DNA from: Candidatus Saccharimonadota bacterium
GTDB lineage: Bacteria > Patescibacteriota > Saccharimonadia > Saccharimonadales > Saccharimonadaceae
Assembly (NCBI GenBank): GCA_017431105.1
Contig: JAFRLS010000036.1
Coordinates: 66,594-114,361 of the forward strand
DNA: 47,768 nt
Reading direction: 5' to 3'
The position numbers were made by a program, and so were the translations under genes. Shown in pieces: positions 8,765 through 16,663 of this stretch (position 1 is the first letter of the stretch; each line of letters opens with the position of its first letter). Below the pieces are notes generated by a model. The model saw only the letters and a program-made list of their open reading frames with translations. It searched no databases and had not been told where the DNA came from.

Positions 8765-9562
8765 ATGCCTGAATCTGAGAAAAAAGCCCCAAGAGTAATT
8801 AACAAGTCCGGCACTCTTAAAATGGATGACAAAGTTGCTGCTACTAAGGAAGTGCGCGACATTGCCGGTAAGAAAATGGATCGCAAGAATCGTCGCGATC
8901 GCGTTAAGGCTGAAGCTGGCCCGAAGGAATTTGATGAAATTACCATTGCGGTAGATCGTGTTTCTCGTACCGTGGCTGGTGGCCGCCGCATGCGTTTTAA
9001 AGCTTTGGTTGCAATTGGTAATCACAAAAACAAGGTTGGTATTGGCGTAGCTAAGGGTAACGATGTAACTACTGCAGTTGCAAAAGCTACCACTAAAGCG
9101 AAAAAATCAATGATTACCTTTAATATGAATGGAGAAACGATTTGTCACGAGACTCGTACTAAGACTACTGGTGCAGATGTATTATTGAAACCAGCTGCCC
9201 CTGGTACTGGTATTATTGCTGGTGGTACAGTACGTTCGATTATGGGTCTCACCGGTGTGAAGAACTTGATTTCTAAGTCGCTAGGTTCTACCAACAAGGT
9301 AAACATTGCTTATGCTGTGATTGAAGGTTTAAGGCAACAGGTTCCACGTTCAGAATGGACTGGCAATGCTGGTAAAAAAGCCGAAATGAAGATTAAAGCT
9401 AAGGTTGAGAAGCCAGCTGAAGTTAAGAAAAAAGCCGAGGCGAAGGTTGAAGAACCAAAAACAAAGCCAGTTGTAAAGAAGCCGGTAGCTAAAAAAGTTG
9501 CTGTGAAACCTACTGCTAAGAAAACCGTTGCGAAGAAACCTACTAAAAAGGAGACCAAGTAA
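8765..9562 (+). CDS. rpsE: Ribosomal protein uS5 with long Lys/Ala-rich C-terminal tail
   Basis: 265 residues, against about 165 in most bacteria. The core (about residues 55-210) is intact: VSRTVAGGRRMRFKALVAIG is the uS5 double-stranded RNA-binding motif, and the GTGIIAGGTVRSI segment follows. Residues 1-50 are a charged extension, and residues about 212-265 form a histone-H1-like tail of repeated KKP/AKK/TAKK units. Start at ATG 8765, 1 base after rplR; an in-frame upstream start inside rplR is rejected. rpmD (uL30), normally next, is absent; rplO starts on the last base of the stop. Confidence 0.95.
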   Translation: MPESEKKAPRVINKSGTLKMDDKVAATKEVRDIAGKKMDRKNRRDRVKAEAGPKEFDEITIAVDRVSRTVAGGRRMRFKALVAIGNHKNKVGIGVAKGNDVTTAVAKATTKAKKSMITFNMNGETICHETRTKTTGADVLLKPAAPGTGIIAGGTVRSIMGLTGVKNLISKSLGSTNKVNIAYAVIEGLRQQVPRSEWTGNAGKKAEMKIKAKVEKPAEVKKKAEAKVEEPKTKPVVKKPVAKKVAVKPTAKKTVAKKPTKKETK

Positions 9563-10023
9563 TGAAATATAATGATTTAGTAGTAGAAAAGAATACTCGT
9601 CCAGCGCGCAAAGGTCGCGGTATTTCAGCTGGCCAGGGTAAAACTGCAGGCCGTGGTACTAAAGGCCAAAAGGCTCGTACTGGTCATCGCAAGATGCCAG
9701 CAGGGTTTATGGGTGGTCAACGTGCTATTATGCAAGCAGTACCAAAGCTCAAAGGCTTTAAATCTTTCCATGCTAAGGCTGAAGTAGTTTACACTGATCG
9801 CTTAAATGATCTTAAAGGCAAGGTTGATAACTTTACTTTGGCAGAAAATAGTTTAATTTCGAGCCCATTTGCAAAAGTGAAAATCATTTCACGCGGTGAG
9901 CTTACTGCCAAGATTGAGCTTGAGACGCAATTTGCTTCCAAATCTGCCATTGAGGCGATTAAGAAAGCTGGTGGCTCGTTTAAAAAAGTTGCAATCCTAC
10001 AAAAAGCTAAGAAAGAAGCCTAA
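9562..10023 (+). CDS. rplO: Ribosomal protein uL15
   Basis: 153 residues. GRGISAGQGKTAGRGTKGQK is the Gly/Arg-rich N-terminal tail that threads into 23S rRNA, and GFMGGQ follows. It overlaps the rpsE stop by one base. secY, usually next, is about 35 kb away at 45222, so this gene is the end of the local operon, confirmed by the terminator at 10031. Confidence 0.95.
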   Translation: MKYNDLVVEKNTRPARKGRGISAGQGKTAGRGTKGQKARTGHRKMPAGFMGGQRAIMQAVPKLKGFKSFHAKAEVVYTDRLNDLKGKVDNFTLAENSLISSPFAKVKIISRGELTAKIELETQFASKSAIEAIKKAGGSFKKVAILQKAKKEA

Positions 10024-10030
10024 GTATTTA

Positions 10031-10060
10031 AAAATAACTCCCTAAGGGGAGTTATTTTTG
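10031..10060 (+). terminator. Terminator of rplF-rplO operon
   Basis: 12-bp stem AAAATAACTCCC (10031-10042) with GGGAGTTATTTT (10047-10058), loop TAAG, T tract. The extended -10 of the next gene begins within a few bases of it. Confidence 0.9.
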
Positions 10061-10069
10061 TGTTATAAT
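10061..10069 (+). promoter_or_regulatory. Extended -10 promoter of FKBP-like gene
   Basis: TGT followed by TATAAT (10064-10069), directly after the terminator T tract. No good -35 at 17 bases, since that position lies in the hairpin. Confidence 0.6.
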
Positions 10070-10091
10070 TAAGAGAAGTAAAGGAGTGTTT

Positions 10092-10814
10092 ATGGAAGAG
10101 AAAGAACTAAAAACTAGTCCGAAACAGCGGTTCTTAATTATTTTGATTGCGATAGTGATGTTAGGTTCAATTATTGCGAGTTATGCAGCGATTGTGATAA
10201 ATGGCGGCAAATCCGCTACTGACAGTTCTACCTCTACTATTAGCGAAGAAAAAGTTATGGCTTATGAAGAGGAATATAAGAATAAATTAAACGAATTAGC
10301 CGAAATAACAAAGGGTGATTTTGATAAGTTCATTCAGTATAAATCTCGAGTCACTGCCTATAATGAAACATCAGCCAATTCTGGTGGTGTTGAAACAACA
10401 GATTTATTAGTTGGTGATGGACGCACACTTGAGGACGGCGATAACGATTATCTTGCTTATTATATTGGTTGGTGTGCAGATGAGACGATTTTCGACTCCT
10501 CGCTTGATAGTACTACTAATCCTACAGCTTTCAAGAGTGCGCTCGATGCTTCACTTGGCATGATTGAAGGATGGGATATGGGTGTAATTGGTATGAACAT
10601 TGGCGGTGTACGCGAAATTACTATTCCAAGCGAACTAGCCTACAAGGATCAGAGAGAAATTTGTGGTGGCTACAATAAGCCATTAAAGTTTTTGGTGATG
10701 GCGGTAGCAAAGGAAGATCCATTAAAGACTTTGGCTGAGGAATTGGATTTAGCTTTCATGAAAGTCCAGTACGCCTACTACGGCATTGACTATGATGCTG
10801 AAATAGGTAGCTAA
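10092..10814 (+). CDS. Membrane-anchored FKBP-type peptidyl-prolyl isomerase (probable)
   Basis: 240 residues. ATG 10092 follows AAGGAG at 10081-10086 with a 5-base gap; a GTG at 10086 is part of that site. Residues about 15-40 form one membrane helix with a Lys/Arg-rich cytoplasmic end, so the rest should be outside. The C-terminal half (about 115-220) matches FKBP: a GWDMGVIGMNIGGVREITIP segment followed by SELAYKD, equivalent to the family's GMxxGxKRxxTIPPxLAYG, with a Cys-containing insertion and a closing LKFLVMAVA strand. Several FKBP active-site aromatics cannot be confirmed, so catalysis is inferred. A role in folding exported proteins would fit the surface-protein context. It has its own promoter. 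Confidence 0.75.
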   Translation: MEEKELKTSPKQRFLIILIAIVMLGSIIASYAAIVINGGKSATDSSTSTISEEKVMAYEEEYKNKLNELAEITKGDFDKFIQYKSRVTAYNETSANSGGVETTDLLVGDGRTLEDGDNDYLAYYIGWCADETIFDSSLDSTTNPTAFKSALDASLGMIEGWDMGVIGMNIGGVREITIPSELAYKDQREICGGYNKPLKFLVMAVAKEDPLKTLAEELDLAFMKVQYAYYGIDYDAEIGS

Positions 10815-10816
10815 TA

Positions 10817-10845
10817 TTGACTTTTTTAAGCATATGTGCTATAAT
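10817..10845 (+). promoter_or_regulatory. Strong promoter of three-helix membrane protein
   Basis: TTGACT (10817-10822), 17-base spacer, TGC-TATAAT (10840-10845). It is nearly the same as the promoters at 35872-35900 (+) and 30527-30555 (-). Confidence 0.8.
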
Positions 10846-10853
10846 ATAGAGTG

Positions 10854-10893
10854 TAGACTATCTCTTGATTGAGGTGGTCTAAGTATAAACCAC
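10854..10893 (+). other. Leader with two mutually exclusive hairpins
   Basis: TAGAC (10854-10858) can pair with GTCTA (10877-10881), and GTGGT (10874-10878) can pair with ACCAC (10889-10893); the two share bases 10877-10878. The leader of the gene at 10925 could therefore switch folds. Stems are only 5 bp, so this is weak evidence. Confidence 0.3.
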
Positions 10894-10924
10894 AATGATT
10901 AAAAAATCTAGGGAGGGTGGAATA

Positions 10925-11431
10925 ATGAGTCCATATTGTGGTCCGTTTTCGGTCGGTTTTAACTTCTGGATGGTGGTGGCGCCACTTTTAATGGTGGCTA
11001 TGGTGGTGTTCGAAGCGAGGAGCTATAGAATATTTCTGAAATCGCTCTATATCTATAGAACACACAATGATAAAGCTACTTTGATACTGTCCGGGTTATT
11101 CACGTTGCTCGTAACGACTATGGTTGTTGCAGAGTCGAGCGATGGGATTGTCCAATATTTCCATAACGGATTAGAAAAATATGAAAGTCCGTTTTGGTCT
11201 TATGTGGGCTTAGCTTTCGCTACGATAGTGGTGTTCATTGTTTATTGGGTAGCGCTTTTCTTTGTGGGAAAGGTTGCGGCTTATGCTAAACTTGGGTACC
11301 TTTGTGAAAAGAAACGACAGTTAGGAATCACGAGACGGCGTCAAGAAATGATACAAAGGATGAAACCTTTTGTTTTGCCGGAGAATCATTTTGCAGAAAG
11401 ATCGAAAAAGAAAGAGAACCCCCGGGTATAA
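10925..11431 (+). CDS. Three-helix membrane protein of unknown function
   Basis: 168 residues, not recognised. ATG 10925 is chosen because GGGAGGGTGG lies just upstream; an earlier in-frame ATG (10895) precedes that site. Hydrophobic segments lie at about 10-28, 55-75 and 98-122, with a strongly basic C-terminal tail (about 125-168, many Lys/Arg) that should be cytoplasmic. It has a strong private promoter and leader. The last codons form the 5' arm of its terminator, with the stop codon in the loop. Nothing around it fixes a role. Confidence 0.75.
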   Translation: MSPYCGPFSVGFNFWMVVAPLLMVAMVVFEARSYRIFLKSLYIYRTHNDKATLILSGLFTLLVTTMVVAESSDGIVQYFHNGLEKYESPFWSYVGLAFATIVVFIVYWVALFFVGKVAAYAKLGYLCEKKRQLGITRRRQEMIQRMKPFVLPENHFAERSKKKENPRV

Positions 11432-11449
11432 TACCCGGGGGATTTTCCT
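11419..11449 (+). terminator. Terminator containing the stop codon of the upstream gene
   Basis: Ten-bp GC-rich stem, CCCCCGGGTA (11419-11428) with TACCCGGGGG (11432-11441), and the TAA stop of the membrane protein gene as the 3-base loop, followed by ATTTTCCTTT. Confidence 0.88.
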
Positions 11450-11464
11450 TTATTAAAATGCTTG

Positions 11465-11493
11465 TTGTTTTTGGAAAAAAGTTATGGTATTAT
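11465..11493 (+). promoter_or_regulatory. Promoter for leaderless secreted-protein mRNA
   Basis: TTGTTT (11465-11470), 17 bases, TGG-TATTAT (11488-11493). The start codon of the next gene is 8 bases after the -10. Confidence 0.65.
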
Positions 11494-11501
11494 ATGAATA
11501 T

Positions 11502-12071
11502 ATGAAGGCAAAAAGAGCACTGCTAGTTATTAGTGTACTTGTGGGGTGTATCGTGTTGGCGCAAAGTGCGAGGGGAATTACTTATCAGTCGGAAACTACA
11601 GTAGAATTTACATTAAATTCGTCTAATACGCTGACTATATCTGGTGATGCGATTTTAGCTTTGGCACCTGGTACGTTTGGCACAAGTTCTAGTATAACTG
11701 TTGTTATGACTACTACTAATTTAACAGGCGCTAAATTAATGGCAGATGTTGGTAAAAATGAGAGTCCTTACGTAACTAATAATTTGGTTGGTACAAACGG
11801 GCATTTCACGAGCCTAGATTATCAGGCTAGTGGTTCAACGCCAGTAAATGCATTATTAGATAATTATTGGGGGTATTATACTACTACTTCTAGTGCCCTT
11901 TATGGGTTACCGCCCATCAATATTTTTTCTCCGAAACAATTGAAAATAATTAATACTAGCGGTTCGAACAGTACTAATTTTTCTATAGGCGCAAAAGCTT
12001 CGAGTACGCAGCCATCAGGTACTTATTTGAATTATGTGAATTTTACAATGGTGGCGAATCCTGCAACTTAG
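11502..12071 (+). CDS. Small secreted beta-rich protein, possibly WxL/pilin-like
   Basis: 189 residues. ATG 11502 is preferred over 11484, which overlaps the -10 element; the mRNA should be leaderless. Residues 1-25 are a signal peptide (KAKR then a hydrophobic core, cleavage near ARG|I). The mature part is Ser/Thr/Asn-rich and predicted beta; the end, PSGTYLNYVNFTMVANP, resembles the last strands of WxL-type and related surface beta-sandwich domains (PxGTYxxxVxxT). No cysteine and no sorting signal are seen, so it is either released or held non-covalently. The stop codon TAG abuts the ATG of the exonuclease gene. Confidence 0.65.
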   Translation: MKAKRALLVISVLVGCIVLAQSARGITYQSETTVEFTLNSSNTLTISGDAILALAPGTFGTSSSITVVMTTTNLTGAKLMADVGKNESPYVTNNLVGTNGHFTSLDYQASGSTPVNALLDNYWGYYTTTSSALYGLPPINIFSPKQLKIINTSGSNSTNFSIGAKASSTQPSGTYLNYVNFTMVANPAT

Positions 12072-13415
12072 ATGTTTGGTAAGAGTTTTTTCTTTTATGA
12101 TTTAGAAACGTCAGGTCTTAATCCGAGAACTGATCGTGTAATGCAGTTCGCGGGACAGCGGGTGGATATGGATTTAAATCCGATTGGTGAACCGGTAAAT
12201 CTCTTGGTAAAAATGACGGAGGATGCTTTGCCGAGCCCGTCGGCAATTGCTGTAACTAAGATTACGCCGCAACAAACTCTGCGAGATGGGATTAGTGAAA
12301 AGGAGTTCGCAGATTTTATAAATGAGAAGATTTTTACGCCGGATACAGTGACGGTTGGTTATAATACAGTGCGGTTTGATGATGAATTTATGCGGGCGCT
12401 TTTGTGGCGGAATTTTTATGATGCGTATGAGTGGGAATGGAAAGATGGGCGAAGCCGTTGGGATATGTTGGATGTGGTACGATTAACGCGGGCACTTCGG
12501 CCAGATGGTATCAATTGGCCATTTACGGAGGATGGCAAACCGACAAATCGTCTGGAACTACTAACCAAATTGAATGGTTTGTCGCATGAACATGCACATG
12601 ATGCGTTGTCTGATGTATATGCAACAATTGCGGTAGCAAAAATGATTCGCGAAAAGCAGCCAAAATTATTTGAATATTTGTTTAAGATGCGAGAAAAAAA
12701 TGCAGTGAAGAAATTGGTGAATTTGGATAATAAGCAACCATTCGTATATGCTTCGGGTCGATATTCATCCGAACATAATAAGACAACTGTGGCATTTCCT
12801 TTGACGAGCGGACGAAATGGAAATGTATTGGTCTTTGATCTTCGTTATAATTTGGAAGAACTTGTAGATGATAAATATTATCCGATTGTGAAGGAGCTAT
12901 GTTTTAACAAATGTCCGGCGGTAGCGCCGATTTCGGTGCTTGAAAATGGTGGTTGGGAAAAAATTGGCCTAGATAAAGAAACGGTCGAGAAAAACCTGGA
13001 GATTTTAAATAAGCATCCGGAATTTGCTGAACAAATGCGGCTAAAAAACGAAGAAGAAAAAGAATTTCCGAAAGCTTTGGAGCCTGAGGCGGCGCTTTAC
13101 GATGGGTTTTTAAATGATCGAGATAGAATCAAAGTGGCGGCGGTACGAAATGCGGAGCCGAATAAATTAGCCGATTTTCATCCGGGTTTTGATGATGAAA
13201 GATTGCCGGAACTATTATTGCACTATAAGGGACGAAATTTTCCGGAAACTTTATCAGAAAACGAAAATATAAGATGGAAAGAGTATAAAAAAGCGCGTTT
13301 GGAACGGCAGGCGCCGAAGTTTTTAGTAGAATTACAAAACGTATATGAAAAAGATGAATATATTGCGGAAGAATTAAAACTATATTTTGAATCACTTTTT
13401 GACACAGATTATTAA
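12072..13415 (+). CDS. sbcB: SbcB-like exonuclease I (3'-5' ssDNA exonuclease)
   Basis: 447 residues, close to the 475 of E. coli ExoI. DEDDh nuclease motifs: Exo I FFYDLETSG (D10, E12); Exo II around YNTVRFDDEFMR; Exo III HEHAHDALSDV with the catalytic His and Asp. The ExoI-specific NGLSHEHAHDAL context and the SH3-like/helical C-terminal region distinguish it from DnaQ or RNase T. It should degrade single-stranded DNA in repair and recombination. It starts directly on the stop codon of the secreted-protein gene (TAG-ATG) with no visible SD, so translation probably depends on coupling. Confidence 0.85.
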   Translation: MFGKSFFFYDLETSGLNPRTDRVMQFAGQRVDMDLNPIGEPVNLLVKMTEDALPSPSAIAVTKITPQQTLRDGISEKEFADFINEKIFTPDTVTVGYNTVRFDDEFMRALLWRNFYDAYEWEWKDGRSRWDMLDVVRLTRALRPDGINWPFTEDGKPTNRLELLTKLNGLSHEHAHDALSDVYATIAVAKMIREKQPKLFEYLFKMREKNAVKKLVNLDNKQPFVYASGRYSSEHNKTTVAFPLTSGRNGNVLVFDLRYNLEELVDDKYYPIVKELCFNKCPAVAPISVLENGGWEKIGLDKETVEKNLEILNKHPEFAEQMRLKNEEEKEFPKALEPEAALYDGFLNDRDRIKVAAVRNAEPNKLADFHPGFDDERLPELLLHYKGRNFPETLSENENIRWKEYKKARLERQAPKFLVELQNVYEKDEYIAEELKLYFESLFDTDY

Positions 13416-13420
13416 ACTTG

Positions 13421-13429
13421 TGGTAAAAT
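13421..13429 (+). promoter_or_regulatory. Extended -10 promoter of ldh
   Basis: TGG-TAAAAT (13424-13429) just after the sbcB stop. A TTGACA at 13399-13404 is present at a 19-base spacing. Confidence 0.55.
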
Positions 13430-13448
13430 GATATAAAGAAAGGTGGGC

Positions 13449-14363
13449 ATGGACAATAATAAGATTATGATTGTGGGGACTGGAAACGTAGGAGCGAGTA
13501 TCGCTTTTGCGCTTTTGAATCAACGAACGGCAGTAAATGAGATTGTCCTGACTGATATCATTGCAAAAGATGCTGAGGGTGAGGCTATGGATCTTGCGGA
13601 TGCTTTGGCGGTAGCACCGAGTTATGTAAAGATTAGTCGCGGCACTTATAGAGATGCAAAAGATTGCGATGTGGTAGTGATTACGGCTGGTGCTGCGCAG
13701 CGACCTGGCGAAACGCGAATGGAACTTTTGAAGAAGAACGTGAATATATTAAAAGGCATGATCGAACAAATTATGGCGAGTGGGTTTAACGGAATTTTCC
13801 TGGTAGTAACAAATCCGATGGATGTTTTGACTTACTTTACGTGGAAATTTTCTGGCTTGCCATACGAGAGGGTGATTGGTTCTGGTACGGTGCTTGATTC
13901 GGCGAGGCTAAAACAACGTGTAGCGAGTTATCTAAACGTAAATCCGAAATCGGTGCATGCGTATCAAATTGGTGAACATGGTGATTCGGAGTTTTCGGTT
14001 TGGTCGCTTGCTGATGTGGGCGGGCAGCAAGTGACGGAAATGTTGCCTGCAGAAGTTTTAAAAGGTATTTCGGAATTCGTAAGCGGAGAAGCTTATCAGA
14101 TTATTGAGAAAAAGGGTGCAACTTATTATGGGATTGCGACTTGTGTGGCGCAGATTTTGAATTGTATTTTAAATGACGAAATGCGGGTATTGCCGGTGTC
14201 GTCGTATGATAATTTTTCGGGGACTTGTTTTGGTTGGCCGTCTGTAGTGGGCAGAGCTGGTGTGGTAAGGCGACTGGATATTAAATTGTCTGAAAAAGAG
14301 GGGATTGCCTTGCAAAAATCAGTTAACGTGTTAAAAAAAGCGATAAAGTCTGTTAAAATATAA
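13449..14363 (+). CDS. ldh: L-lactate dehydrogenase
   Basis: 304 residues. NAD-binding GTGNVG near the N-terminus; substrate-specificity loop AAQRPGETR, with Gln at the position that is Gln in lactate and Arg in malate dehydrogenases; catalytic His in IGEHGDSE; the substrate-binding Arg in SARLKQR. It reduces pyruvate to L-lactate, regenerating NAD+, consistent with a fermentative reduced-genome bacterium. Start: ATG 13449 gives MDNNKIMIVG, but the GTG at 13443 is equally in frame and has better spacing from GAAAGG; the choice is open. Confidence 0.93.
   Translation: MDNNKIMIVGTGNVGASIAFALLNQRTAVNEIVLTDIIAKDAEGEAMDLADALAVAPSYVKISRGTYRDAKDCDVVVITAGAAQRPGETRMELLKKNVNILKGMIEQIMASGFNGIFLVVTNPMDVLTYFTWKFSGLPYERVIGSGTVLDSARLKQRVASYLNVNPKSVHAYQIGEHGDSEFSVWSLADVGGQQVTEMLPAEVLKGISEFVSGEAYQIIEKKGATYYGIATCVAQILNCILNDEMRVLPVSSYDNFSGTCFGWPSVVGRAGVVRRLDIKLSEKEGIALQKSVNVLKKAIKSVKI
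14351..14359 (+). promoter_or_regulatory. Extended -10 promoter inside the end of ldh
   Basis: TGT-TAAAAT (14354-14359) within the final ldh codons, 28 bases before the next ATG, which has a GAAAGGA site. Confidence 0.5.
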
Positions 14364-14386
14364 GTATATTTTGAAAGGAATAAAAT

Positions 14387-15130
14387 ATGGATCCAACAAC
14401 GAACCCAATACCAACGCCAGTGTCTGACCCGACGGTTACGCCAGGTGCAGCACCAGTAGTACCTGCAGCGTCTGTAGCGCCCGTAATGCCAGATCCGGCT
14501 TTGGTGGCTCCAACGCCTGCGCCAGTTGCACCGGCGGCCCCGGATCCAGCAGCGCCCGTTGCGCCGGCGGCCCCGGATTCATTAGTATCAGAGCCAGTTA
14601 TGCAGACTCCAGTCGAACCGGTAGCTCCGGCTGAATCATTAGGCTCGCCGGCAATACCGATGCCAGTTAATCCTGTCATAAATCCTGTTGCATCACAACC
14701 GGCTGCGCCGGTAAATCCTGTGTTTACGCCAACTGGTGGTATGGTTGCTGCGACTGATCCAATTACGATGCCAGCACCACCGAAGGCCCCAGATCCGATA
14801 GAGGAAGAGCTTAAAGCGCCATTTAAGGCAGCTGAACCAGTACCAGGTTCGATTGGTAGTGCAATTTCAATGCCGGCAGCAGAAAATGCAGGTGGTGAGC
14901 AGGCGGAAGTGAGCGCGGCCGACGTATTTGCTGGTTCTGGACAGCAGACGCCGAGTGTATCTTTTACGGATCCGGCTACGGTTGAAAATCCAACAAAGAA
15001 TTCTTCTGCTAAACCAGTCAAGAAAAAGACTAGCAAGACAACTTTAATAGCGTTGTTGATTGTGGCTGGTATGGTGGCAATAGCTTTAACTGTAGTTCTA
15101 TTGATACAATTAGGCATATTGTCGTTTTAA
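14387..15130 (+). CDS. Pro/Ala-rich tail-anchored membrane protein, unknown function
   Basis: 247 residues, not recognised. Residues 1-150 are low-complexity Pro/Ala/Val with repeated APVAPAAPD-type units; residues about 150-210 are more mixed; residues about 218-245 form one hydrophobic helix preceded by KPVKKKTSKT. There is no signal peptide. By the positive-inside rule the Pro-rich region should be cytoplasmic, with the helix as a C-terminal anchor. SD GAAAGGA lies 8 bases before the ATG. A long antisense open frame (14353-15117) exists because of the biased composition and is not considered a gene. Confidence 0.75.
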   Translation: MDPTTNPIPTPVSDPTVTPGAAPVVPAASVAPVMPDPALVAPTPAPVAPAAPDPAAPVAPAAPDSLVSEPVMQTPVEPVAPAESLGSPAIPMPVNPVINPVASQPAAPVNPVFTPTGGMVAATDPITMPAPPKAPDPIEEELKAPFKAAEPVPGSIGSAISMPAAENAGGEQAEVSAADVFAGSGQQTPSVSFTDPATVENPTKNSSAKPVKKKTSKTTLIALLIVAGMVAIALTVVLLIQLGILSF

Positions 15131-15148
15131 GATGATTTAGAATCAGGG

Positions 15149-15179
15149 GCGCCAGCAAAACTGGCGCTTTCTTGTTTTT
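15149..15179 (+). terminator. Terminator after Pro-rich gene
   Basis: GCGCCAG (15149-15155) and CTGGCGC (15161-15167), loop CAAAA, then TTTCTTGTTTTT. The T tract contains the -35 of the metG promoter. Confidence 0.9.
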
Positions 15180-15200
15180 GACTCAAAAGTATTGTAAAAT
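15172..15200 (+). promoter_or_regulatory. metG promoter (leaderless)
   Basis: TTGTTT (15172-15177), 17 bases, TAAAAT (15195-15200); ATG 15207 is 6 bases after the -10. Confidence 0.6.
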
Positions 15201-15206
15201 ATGTTT

Positions 15207-16622
15207 ATGAAAAATAAATATGTTACTACTGCGATTCCGTATGTTAATGGTGTACCACATATTGGGCATGCGGTGGATTACTGTTTGGCAGATACTTATG
15301 CGAGGTATCAAAGGCTAATCAATAATGAGGTACGTTTTCAGGTTGGTACGGATGAGCATGGTAATAAAATATTTCTGAAAGCAAAAGAAGTTGGTGTACC
15401 AGTTGAAGAATATGTAACTGTAAATTCAAAAAAGTTTCAAGATTTTATTGAATCGCTAGGTGTTTCATATACGGATTTTATTCGGACAACTGATAAAGAT
15501 CATGAACGACGTTGCCAGGAAATTTGGAACAAATTAAAAGATCATATTTATTTAGCTAAGTATGAAGGTTGGTATTGTACTGGTTGTGAGAGGTTCGTGA
15601 CTAGTAAAGAATACGACGAAAATCATGGCGTTTGTCCAGATCATCAAAAGGCATATGAAAAGTTAGAAGAAGAAAATTATTATTTTAGGATTTCAGATTT
15701 TAAGGAGCGGATTAAAACTGCAATTGAAACTGATGAGATGCTAATCTTGCCGGAGTTTCGTAAAAAAGAGATTTTGAAATTACTTGAAGATTCTCCAGAT
15801 GTTTCGATTTCGCGGCCGAAATCACAGTTGATGTGGGGTGTTGAAGTACCGGGCGATGATACGCAGGTGATGTATGTTTGGATGGATGCGTTATCTAACT
15901 ATATTACAGTGCTTGGGTATCCAGATAATCCGATTAATGATTGGTGGCCAGCAGCGGCGGAATTTGTCGGAAAAGACATTTTGCGTTTTCATGCAATTCT
16001 TTGGCCGGCAATGTTGATGGGGTTAGGTTTGCCGTTGCCAAAAGTTTTGGTGTCGCATGGTATGGTATTAGCGGATGGACAGAAAATGTCTAAATCAATT
16101 GGTAATGTAGTTGATCCGGTGGAAGTTTTAAATAAGCATGGTTTAGATGCATTTAGATACTTCTTTCTGCGACATGTTGATACTTTTGCGGATTCGGATT
16201 TTACGTGGGAGAAGTTTGAAAATGCTTACAATAATGAGCTTGCGAATGATTTGGGTAATTTAGTGCAAAGGTTAGCAACATTGGCGGCGAAAAACAATAT
16301 TGTAGTTGAAAATTCTGCTGATATAAATTTACCAAAAGATTATACGGATTTGATGGATAAGTTCGATTTTTCCAAGGCGTTTGACTATGTTTGGGAAAAA
16401 GTGCAGGGGATTAATCGTAAAATTGATGAAGAAAGACCATGGTCACTTGCAAAAGAGGGTGAGACAGAAAAACTTAATCAATGTATGAATGAATTAATAA
16501 ATGAACTTTTAGTTGCTAACAAAATGCTGGGGCCATTTATGCCAACAGTGGCTGAGAAAATTGCAACTATTTTTACCGATTTAATTGTGCCGCCAGAAGT
16601 ACCGTTATTCCCAAAGCAATAA
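15207..16622 (+). CDS. metG: Methionyl-tRNA synthetase
   Basis: 471 residues. Class I signature HIGH at residues 18-21 and KMSKSIGN around residue 296; FQVGTDEHGNKI marks the MetRS catalytic core. The connective region has WYCTGCE and a GVCPDH segment, which may be a zinc site with an unusual ligand set (CxxC plus C/H). The C-terminal tRNA-binding EMAP domain found in longer MetRS is absent. ATG 15207 is chosen over in-frame 15201 because the latter falls where the transcript should begin. It converges with the aquaporin gene. Confidence 0.95.
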   Translation: MKNKYVTTAIPYVNGVPHIGHAVDYCLADTYARYQRLINNEVRFQVGTDEHGNKIFLKAKEVGVPVEEYVTVNSKKFQDFIESLGVSYTDFIRTTDKDHERRCQEIWNKLKDHIYLAKYEGWYCTGCERFVTSKEYDENHGVCPDHQKAYEKLEEENYYFRISDFKERIKTAIETDEMLILPEFRKKEILKLLEDSPDVSISRPKSQLMWGVEVPGDDTQVMYVWMDALSNYITVLGYPDNPINDWWPAAAEFVGKDILRFHAILWPAMLMGLGLPLPKVLVSHGMVLADGQKMSKSIGNVVDPVEVLNKHGLDAFRYFFLRHVDTFADSDFTWEKFENAYNNELANDLGNLVQRLATLAAKNNIVVENSADINLPKDYTDLMDKFDFSKAFDYVWEKVQGINRKIDEERPWSLAKEGETEKLNQCMNELINELLVANKMLGPFMPTVAEKIATIFTDLIVPPEVPLFPKQ

Positions 16623-16655
16623 AAAAATAACTCCCTTGGCGGGAGTTATTTTTTA
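16623..16655. terminator. Bidirectional terminator between metG and aquaporin gene
   Basis: 14-bp perfect stem, 16623-16636 and 16642-16655, A-tract on one side and T-tract on the other, loop TTGGC. It sits between convergent genes and can serve both strands. Confidence 0.92.
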
Positions 16656-16663
16656 TGTGCGAA

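Noticed and set aside
14353-15117. Long minus-strand open frame (254 codons) antisense to the Pro-rich gene
   Set aside because: Mirrors the biased Pro/Ala codon composition of the plus-strand gene; gives a Gly/Ala/Thr-rich product with no SD or promoter on the minus strand.
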